NCBI GenBank assembly: GCA_947254205.1 | Contig: CAMYCE010000105.1 | Location: 1-7,288 of the forward strand | DNA from: an uncultured Prevotellaceae bacterium | GTDB lineage: Bacteria; Bacteroidota; Bacteroidia; Bacteroidales; Muribaculaceae | Direction: 5' to 3' | DNA length: 7,288 bases | Shown here: in pieces, positions 1 to 4,952 of the stretch | Layout of the letters: the number at the start of each line of letters is the position of its first letter | Numbering within the stretch: the stretch's first letter is position 1 | Position numbers and translations under genes: made by a program | Notes under the pieces: generated by a model | What the model saw: the letters and a program-made list of their open reading frames with translations, nothing else | The model's database searches: none | What the model was told of the DNA's origin: nothing

Positions 1-50
1 GCATCTGCCTTACAAGCAGAGGGTCGGCGGTTCGAATCCGTCAACGCCCA
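1..50 (+). tRNA. tRNA-Val (anticodon TAC), 5' end outside window
   Basis: This is the 3' part of a valine tRNA that reads GUA and related valine codons. The anticodon stem is TCTGC (4-8) paired with GCAGA (16-20). It encloses the 7-nt loop CTTACAA (9-15), with anticodon TAC at 11-13. A 5-nt variable region (21-25) follows. The T arm is GGCGG (26-30), the canonical loop TTCGAAT (31-37) and CCGTC (38-42), with one G-U pair. The 3' acceptor strand is AACGCCC (43-49) with discriminator A at 50, so the missing 5' strand should be GGGCGTT. The next bases are CTT, so CCA is not encoded. The D arm and 5' acceptor strand lie before position 1. A tRNA 3' end is a common integration site, but no second copy of this segment occurs in the window. 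Confidence 0.93.
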
Positions 51-64
51 CTTCACAATTTTAA

Positions 65-110
65 AAAGCCTTGATAACAGTTGATTTGTTATCGAGGCTT
101 TCATTTTATG
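65..110 (+). terminator. Rho-independent terminator after the tRNA
   Basis: A 15-bp stem pairs 65-79 (AAAGCCTTGATAACA) with 87-101 (TGTTATCGAGGCTTT), with one G-U pair and a 7-nt loop (80-86). It is followed by a T-rich stretch (CATTTTATG). It sits 14 bases after the tRNA end and probably ends the tRNA transcript. The minus-strand reading of the left flank is also T-rich, so it could work in both directions. Confidence 0.8.
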
Positions 111-150
111 TGTATTTGGGCATTGAGTTTTGGACGATTTGCTTGGCTAA

Positions 151-180
151 TTTGGCTTTTTGTGTTTTCTTTGTAGTTTG
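151..180 (+). promoter_or_regulatory. Weak candidate promoter for the protease gene
   Basis: A -33-like TTTG (151-154) lies 19 bases before TAGTTTG (174-180). This resembles the Bacteroidetes -7 element TAnnTTTG with one spacer base missing. A second one-base-short copy, TAATTTG (148-154), lies upstream and would give a longer leader. Neither is a full match, so the promoter assignment is tentative. Confidence 0.25.
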
Positions 181-190
181 TAACAAAGAA
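167..190. promoter_or_regulatory. 8-bp perfect inverted repeat before the protease start codon
   Basis: TTCTTTGT (167-174) and ACAAAGAA (183-190) are perfect inverted repeats around an 8-nt centre (AGTTTGTA). They end eight bases before the ATG at 199. The centre overlaps the weak -7-like element, and the right arm is the only purine-rich stretch that could help ribosome binding. It could be an operator, or an RNA hairpin over the initiation region. The T run after it (193-197) also makes it faintly terminator-like. The structure is seen in the sequence; its function is inferred. Confidence 0.4.
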
Positions 191-198
191 GATTTTTC

Positions 199-3100
199 AT
201 GAAACGAGTAGCTTTTGCACTTTTTTGGAGTGTGCTGGCATCGTGTTATATATTTGCCTATGATAGCAAATTGTCGATTAGCACACAAGCTTTTCTCACA
301 CAATTAGAAGAAGCACGGCACAACTTGACAGATGGCAAGGCTTTGCTATCGAACAAGGGTCGTGGGCAATCGCTCGACCAAGTTGACGCCTTTATTAAGC
401 TGAAGGGAAATTCTACTGCTGCTTTGCAGGCAGCAGGCGTGAAAGTGTATGCCCGTTTTGGCAACTTTGTCACTGCTTCAATCCCCGCGCTTGCTATTGA
501 GCAAGTGGCACGACTCGACGAGGTGGTAGAAATCGACATGGGGCAAGCTATGCAGCAAGCCACCGACTCGATGCGCTCGGTCACCCATGCCGACTTGTTG
601 CAGGCAGGTCAAGACTATGGCTTCGACACTACCTACGATGGCAGGGGAGTGGTGCTCGGCATCATTGATGTTGGTTTTGACTACAACCACATGGCTTTTC
701 TCGACAAGGAGGGCCACACTCGCATCAAGCGCGTGTATTATCCCAATGGCACTTCAACCAAAGGTGTTGCCTCATCTTCTATCTTCTTGAGCGATGGAGT
801 CACCAAGTTGCCCGGCGAGCATTTCGACTCGGCGGCAGTCTACCTCCTCACTTCCGACCTCAAGGGCAATTTTCATGGATCTCACACCTTGAGCATTGCG
901 GCTGGCACTCGTGTAGGCCCCTATGGTGGCATGGCTCCGGGCGCTGATATTGTGGTGTGCTCACTCGCCCCCAAGGGCTACGAATTCAAGAATCAAGTGG
1001 CAGTTGCCAATGCAGCTAAATATATCACCGACTATGCGCGCAGTGTGGGCAAGCGTTGTGTGATTAGCATGAGTGCTGGAGCGTCGATTGGTCCTCGCGA
1101 TGGTTCGTCCTATTTGTGCCAAGTTTTCGACCAGTTGAGTGCTCCCGACGATGCCACAGGCTATCGTGGGGCAGTGTTTTGCCTCTCGGCGGGCAATCAT
1201 GCTGGCATTAATTGCGATTTCAAGCACTTGTGCACCAACACCGGCTCCACCGAGTTGCAATTTGGACTCATGCCCCGCACTTTCAACAAGACAGATGGCT
1301 ATGGGGTTTCGCTTTGGACCTATGGCAAAGATCTCACCCCTTTTGGGGTGCAATATGTGGTGCTTGACCCCGAAACCGACTCGGTCGTGTATCAAACACA
1401 GGTGATGAAAAAATATAAGGTGTATTATGGGGGCAAAAAATATGTCAACTACACCAGCTACGACCGCAAGTTGTCAAAATATTTTGAAGGACGATTGGCC
1501 ACATGGTCCACCCCCGTCAATGGTCGGTATGAACTGAATACCGAGGCCACTGTCACCGATGCCACTCCGGGTAAGCATTATAAACTCATTCTCCTGTATT
1601 ATGCCCCTGCAGGCACCATGATCTATGGCTTGGGGCAAATCAATGCCGAGTTCTTGCCAGCCGATTCTATTGGCCCTTATGGCTTTATTGCTGGCAACGA
1701 CTCTTGCTCGATTAGCGACGATTGCACTGCCAAAAGTGTAATTTCAGTGGGTGCCTACACCTCAAAAAATCAAATGACCACGCTTGCAGGCAAACCCTAT
1801 CGCGAGAATACTCGCTTGGGCGAAATTGCCAGTTTCTCGAGCTTTGGCATCGGCTTGAATGGTGTGCCGCAACCCTTTGTGATAGCTCCCGGAAATTTTG
1901 TGGTGGGTGCCATTAACAGTTACTCAAGCTTTGCAAAACCCTCTCATGTCATCAATACCTATAGCCAAAAAAATCCCACAACAGGCCGTGTCAACTATTG
2001 GGGCAGGCAATGTGGCACATCAATGGCTACCCCTTGTGTGGCAGGCATTGTGGCAACATGGTTGCAGGCCCACCCCGATTGGACAGTCGACTCGGTGAAG
2101 GCTGCTATGCGAGCGAGTGCCATTGTCGACGACTTTGTGAAGGCTGGTGGCGTGCGCTATGGCTGTGGCAAGGTGAATGCTTTGGGAGGAATATCTGCTC
2201 ATGCTTTCCCCCACTCGTTAGCCACAATTCTGAGCAATGACTCTATTCATGATGGCGATTCTTGTCGCATTGTGAGTGGCTCATTGCAATGTGTGTATGT
2301 TTCGCCCGATGGTAAAACTCTTTATGTCAAAGACAGCAATGGTTTCTCCCACCCCAATAGGCCGGCTCAGGGTGAAGTCGACTATATCAAGTCACTCACC
2401 CCTCTCATGGGCAAAGATGCCCAACACGACCAAAGCAATTGGCTGGAAATTAAATTGCCCACTGCTCTTGATGGAGAGGCTCGCAAGCTCTATCAAGGGC
2501 ATAGGCTGAATCGTGTGCAAGGCAAGCTACTGTCGAAGCAAAATCCCGTGCTTGAAGCTAAGCAACTCCCTATTGCTATGGCAGAGTCTTGCAACTGGAC
2601 TCCCAATGCCTTTGTGGCAGCCAACCTGCATGGCAATCAACGTGTGGCTCTTGCAAGTGGCAAGGATAGTGTCGATTATTTCTTTGTCACTCCCAAACCT
2701 AAGGAAATAGCCACATTCAACTATGTGGTGTGGAATGAAAAGAATGGCATGTTTGAAACTCCCACCCAAGCCGACTCTATGGTTGTTGATGGCGTGAAGA
2801 TAGCAACAAGAGGCCTTAGAGGTGCTTTTAAACCCAATTTTGAATTATATGAGGGCGATTCAATTCCTGCTTTGATTGATGGTGGCATTTATCGGTTTTT
2901 AGCAATGGTCGATCGTCGCAAGGTGCTTGCCCATGATGGTGAAACCGAGAGTTGGGAGAGCGTTGTGTTCCCGCTATCGGGGCTTCAAAAACTGGAGGGT
3001 GAAATTTATCGCTACGATTCACTGGCAGTGATGCTCAAAGACTCAACCTTTGCACTTGAGAAGCATTATCGTGTCATTGACAGTAGCCTCATTTGTGCCC

Positions 3101-4746
3101 ATGTGTCGCATGACAGGAAAACCCTCTATGTGAGCGACAATAATCACAGCATCGCTCCCGATGTGATTGTCGAGGGGCAGGTCGACTACGACTTGCAACA
3201 ACACGGCAAGGCACTGCACCGCAATCAATGCAACTGGCTTGCAATAGCATTGCCCGGTGCTATCGACACTGCAGCGATAGCACACTATGTGGGGCACAAG
3301 CTCACAGGCGTTGAAGGCACACTTGTGGCAAAAGATAATCCGCAACTCGTGGCAACACGCATGCCCGTGCCTGCCCAAGCCACTGCATTGCAGCTTAATG
3401 TGTTGTCGGCTCCTCATTTCTATGGCTCGCAACGTGTGCAGGGATTGCACACCCCCGATAGTGTCGATTATTTCTTCATGCGTCCCAAGCCCATGGAGGT
3501 CGACACGCTTGCCGGCATCATGTGGAATGCGAAGAAACAAATGTTTGAAGTGCCCACATTCACCGATTCTGTCATGATGGGCGACACGCTTGTGGAGCGT
3601 CAAGAGAGTCTTCACAACTTGAAAGGCGAGTTTAGAGCCAACTTCTCAATCTATGACACAGTGCCACCTCTTCTTGTCGACCGGCATGTGTATAGTGTGC
3701 TGGCTCTCGTGCGTCGTGAAGTTGTTGAGGGGGATACAGCTTGGGTAGCCTATCCGCTCACGGGCTTGCAAGATCATGGAGAGCTTTTGCGCACCGATTC
3801 GCTACACCTCCTCTTGTCCAGCGACCTATATCGCGTGGGGCACAACTATGGCTTGCCCGGTGGAAACCTGCTGTGTGTGTATGTTTCGCCCGATGGAAAA
3901 AGGCTCGTTGCCAAAGATGCCAACAAGTTTCAATCCCCCGATGTGATAGAGAAAGGTGAGGTCGACTATATCAAGACTCATACAGCCTATCTCACTCCAC
4001 AACGTCCCAGCTATGACCAGAGCAACTGGGTGCAGGTGCAGTTGTCCAAGCCTCTCAACGATGAAGCCATCAAGAGTTATCAGGGCCGTTATTTAGATGC
4101 TTTTGTGGCAAAACTTGAGAGCAAGTTCAATCCCAGTGTAGTGGCAATAGACTCGCTCACAACGATGCCCGATACAACCTTGAGGTATCAGCCCAACACA
4201 TTCCTGCCTGCCAATTTCTATGGCACGCAATTGCAACCGGGCATGCCTCAAAACGAGGCACTCAACTATTTCTTTGTGCGTCCCAAGGCTATGGAGATTG
4301 CAGTGATCGACTCGGCCATGTGGAATGCTCAAAGTGGTTGCATGACGGTTGCATCGCGCCACTATTCGCGCCACTTGGGCAAAGTGGTGTGGTTGCAAGG
4401 CAGTTTTGAAGTTGACTTGTTGGGGGCTAAGGCCGATTCGCTTGGCTTGATTGACGGTCACAGCTATCGCTTCTTGGCACAGGTGATGAAAACTGCAACG
4501 TCTGCAGGCGAAAATGGGTGGCAAGTGCGCCCACTGTCGGTTTTCACCGACCAAGGCCTTGTGCCTCTTGTGGGCGATGTGAATGGCGATGGCAAGGTTG
4601 ATGATGCCGATGTGAAAAATGTTGTCAACATCATCTTGCAACTTCAATCGGCAGGAGACTTGCCCGGTTCTCCCGACGTGTGGGGCGATGGTGTGGTGAA
4701 TGTGAGCGACGCAACCGCAATCATTGGCTTGATGCCACAGCCATAG
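199..4746 (+). CDS. Secreted S8 (subtilisin-like) serine protease with three tandem C-terminal modules and a dockerin-like domain
   Basis: This is a large extracytoplasmic peptidase. Residues 1-20 form a signal sequence (basic MKR, then a hydrophobic stretch) that contains a possible lipobox, LASC, with Cys16. Residues about 30-125 look like an I9-type inhibitor propeptide. The S8 domain (about 150-665) has Asp157 in IIDVG, His226 in HGSH, the oxyanion Asn333 in SAGN and Ser608 in GTSMATP, so it should be active. The gap of 275 residues between Asn333 and Ser608 is far longer than in subtilisin. It holds a beta-rich insert (about 346-500), perhaps like the jelly-roll insert of CspB-type proteases. 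Three related modules follow (about 673-933, 941-1193, 1201-1453). A dockerin-like pair of calcium loops ends the protein (1460-1471 and 1493-1504). There is no sign of a type IX secretion C-terminal domain. The ATG at 199 directly precedes the signal sequence; no clear Shine-Dalgarno site is present. The substrate is unknown. Protease class is certain; cell-surface versus periplasmic location is inferred. Confidence 0.93.
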   Translation: MKRVAFALFWSVLASCYIFAYDSKLSISTQAFLTQLEEARHNLTDGKALLSNKGRGQSLDQVDAFIKLKGNSTAALQAAGVKVYARFGNFVTASIPALAIEQVARLDEVVEIDMGQAMQQATDSMRSVTHADLLQAGQDYGFDTTYDGRGVVLGIIDVGFDYNHMAFLDKEGHTRIKRVYYPNGTSTKGVASSSIFLSDGVTKLPGEHFDSAAVYLLTSDLKGNFHGSHTLSIAAGTRVGPYGGMAPGADIVVCSLAPKGYEFKNQVAVANAAKYITDYARSVGKRCVISMSAGASIGPRDGSSYLCQVFDQLSAPDDATGYRGAVFCLSAGNHAGINCDFKHLCTNTGSTELQFGLMPRTFNKTDGYGVSLWTYGKDLTPFGVQYVVLDPETDSVVYQTQVMKKYKVYYGGKKYVNYTSYDRKLSKYFEGRLATWSTPVNGRYELNTEATVTDATPGKHYKLILLYYAPAGTMIYGLGQINAEFLPADSIGPYGFIAGNDSCSISDDCTAKSVISVGAYTSKNQMTTLAGKPYRENTRLGEIASFSSFGIGLNGVPQPFVIAPGNFVVGAINSYSSFAKPSHVINTYSQKNPTTGRVNYWGRQCGTSMATPCVAGIVATWLQAHPDWTVDSVKAAMRASAIVDDFVKAGGVRYGCGKVNALGGISAHAFPHSLATILSNDSIHDGDSCRIVSGSLQCVYVSPDGKTLYVKDSNGFSHPNRPAQGEVDYIKSLTPLMGKDAQHDQSNWLEIKLPTALDGEARKLYQGHRLNRVQGKLLSKQNPVLEAKQLPIAMAESCNWTPNAFVAANLHGNQRVALASGKDSVDYFFVTPKPKEIATFNYVVWNEKNGMFETPTQADSMVVDGVKIATRGLRGAFKPNFELYEGDSIPALIDGGIYRFLAMVDRRKVLAHDGETESWESVVFPLSGLQKLEGEIYRYDSLAVMLKDSTFALEKHYRVIDSSLICAHVSHDRKTLYVSDNNHSIAPDVIVEGQVDYDLQQHGKALHRNQCNWLAIALPGAIDTAAIAHYVGHKLTGVEGTLVAKDNPQLVATRMPVPAQATALQLNVLSAPHFYGSQRVQGLHTPDSVDYFFMRPKPMEVDTLAGIMWNAKKQMFEVPTFTDSVMMGDTLVERQESLHNLKGEFRANFSIYDTVPPLLVDRHVYSVLALVRREVVEGDTAWVAYPLTGLQDHGELLRTDSLHLLLSSDLYRVGHNYGLPGGNLLCVYVSPDGKRLVAKDANKFQSPDVIEKGEVDYIKTHTAYLTPQRPSYDQSNWVQVQLSKPLNDEAIKSYQGRYLDAFVAKLESKFNPSVVAIDSLTTMPDTTLRYQPNTFLPANFYGTQLQPGMPQNEALNYFFVRPKAMEIAVIDSAMWNAQSGCMTVASRHYSRHLGKVVWLQGSFEVDLLGAKADSLGLIDGHSYRFLAQVMKTATSAGENGWQVRPLSVFTDQGLVPLVGDVNGDGKVDDADVKNVVNIILQLQSAGDLPGSPDVWGDGVVNVSDATAIIGLMPQP
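2215..4557 (+). repeat. Three tandem protein modules of about 255-270 residues inside the protease gene
   Basis: The copies lie at about 2215-2997, 3019-3777 and 3799-4557. Each starts with a segment around SL.....D and then a C-V/A-x-V-S-x-D-x-x-x-L strand. Next come G-x-VDY, NW, a Y-x-G-x-x-L patch, YFF-x-x-PK-x-x-E-I/V, WN, a G-x-F segment, and a final Y-x-x-LA-x-V followed by PL. The first half looks like a small beta-barrel (OB-like) unit and the second like another beta domain; both are inferences from the strand pattern. Copies 1 and 3 keep SPDGK and DQSNW, whereas copy 2 has SHDRK and RNQCNW. A 23-base stretch is identical at 2290-2312 and 3874-3896. I recognise similar segments in other Bacteroidales surface proteins but cannot name a family. 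Binding or spacer roles are both possible. Confidence 0.8.
4573..4734 (+). other. C-terminal dockerin-like domain (part of the protease gene)
   Basis: Residues 1459-1512 form two EF-hand-like loop-helix segments typical of type I dockerins. Loop 1 is a perfect match, DVNGDGKVDDAD (Asp1460, Asn1462, Asp1464, Asp1471), followed by the helix VKNVVNIIL. Loop 2 is DVWGDGVVNVSD (Asp1493, Asp1497, Asn1501, Asp1504), followed by a helix with ATAIIGLM. Trp1495 replaces the usual Asn or Asp ligand at loop position 3. In clostridia, dockerins dock enzymes to cohesin scaffolds. In Bacteroidales such domains end many secreted proteins without a known scaffold, so the role here is unknown. No cohesin is encoded in the window. 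Confidence 0.85.
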
Positions 4747-4769
4747 CAATGGAATAATAAATTTCTACC

Positions 4770-4816
4770 AATCCTCCTTTGTACTCTTGTGTGCAGGGAG
4801 GATTTTTGTTTTTTTG
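4770..4816 (+). terminator. Rho-independent terminator after the protease gene
   Basis: AATCCTCC (4770-4777) pairs with GGAGGATT (4797-4804). Inside it, TGTAC (4780-4784) can pair with GTGCA (4791-4795, one G-U), leaving a 6-nt loop. A T-rich run (4803-4815, broken by one G) follows. It lies 24 bases after the protease stop codon and separates this gene from the riboswitch unit. Confidence 0.85.
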
Positions 4817-4817
4817 C

Positions 4818-4848
4818 TTGCATAGAAGTTTTACGTTTATTAACTTTG
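4818..4848 (+). promoter_or_regulatory. Bacteroidetes-type promoter for the thiamine receptor gene
   Basis: TTG (4818-4820) is followed after 20 bases by TAACTTTG (4841-4848). The latter is an exact match to the Bacteroidetes -7 element TAnnTTTG at the expected spacing for the primary sigma factor. Transcription should start near 4855, a few bases before the aptamer, so the mRNA begins almost directly with the riboswitch. The -33 element overlaps the end of the preceding terminator's T-rich region. Confidence 0.75.
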
Positions 4849-4862
4849 CCAGCGATTCAATG

Positions 4863-4937
4863 AGTTTGGGGTGCCCTGACCGAGGGCTGAGAACATACCC
4901 ATAGGATCTGAACCGGACAATGCCGGCGGAGAGAACA
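4863..4937 (+). ncRNA. TPP riboswitch (THI element)
   Basis: This cis-acting aptamer senses thiamine pyrophosphate and normally lowers expression of the downstream gene when TPP is plentiful. The hallmark blocks are all present: GGGGTGCCC (4868-4876), GGGCTGAGA (4884-4892), ACCC (4897-4900), GATCTG (4905-4910), GGACAATGCC (4915-4924) and GCGGAGAGA (4927-4935). Pairings visible are P1 GTTT/GAAC (4864-4867/4933-4936), P2 GGG/CCC (4869-4871/4898-4900), P3 GCCC/GGGC (4873-4876/4884-4887) and a CCGG/CCGG stem (4913-4916/4923-4926). No terminator lies between it and the ATG at 4953, so control of translation start is more likely than transcription termination. Confidence 0.95.
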
Positions 4938-4952
4938 AAAAACTTATAAACA

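Noticed and set aside
1..60. tRNA 3' end as an attachment site of an integrated element
   Set aside because: No direct repeat of the tRNA end and no integrase or phage gene is present in the window. The neighbouring genes look like ordinary chromosomal Bacteroidales genes.
3043..3615. A 190-codon minus-strand frame in the protease gene
   Set aside because: It is antisense to the repeat modules, His- and Cys-rich in the way expected of reversed codons, and without a recognisable domain.
4093..4749. A 218-codon minus-strand frame over the dockerin region
   Set aside because: It is explained by the sense gene, including its Asp- and Gly-rich calcium loops; no domain is visible and it runs through strong coding sequence.
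4860..4904. A 14-codon upstream reading frame (ATG at 4860, TAG at 4902-4904) inside the riboswitch
   Set aside because: The codons are the conserved aptamer bases, the predicted mRNA start leaves only about five bases before the ATG, and there is no ribosome site. Most likely incidental.
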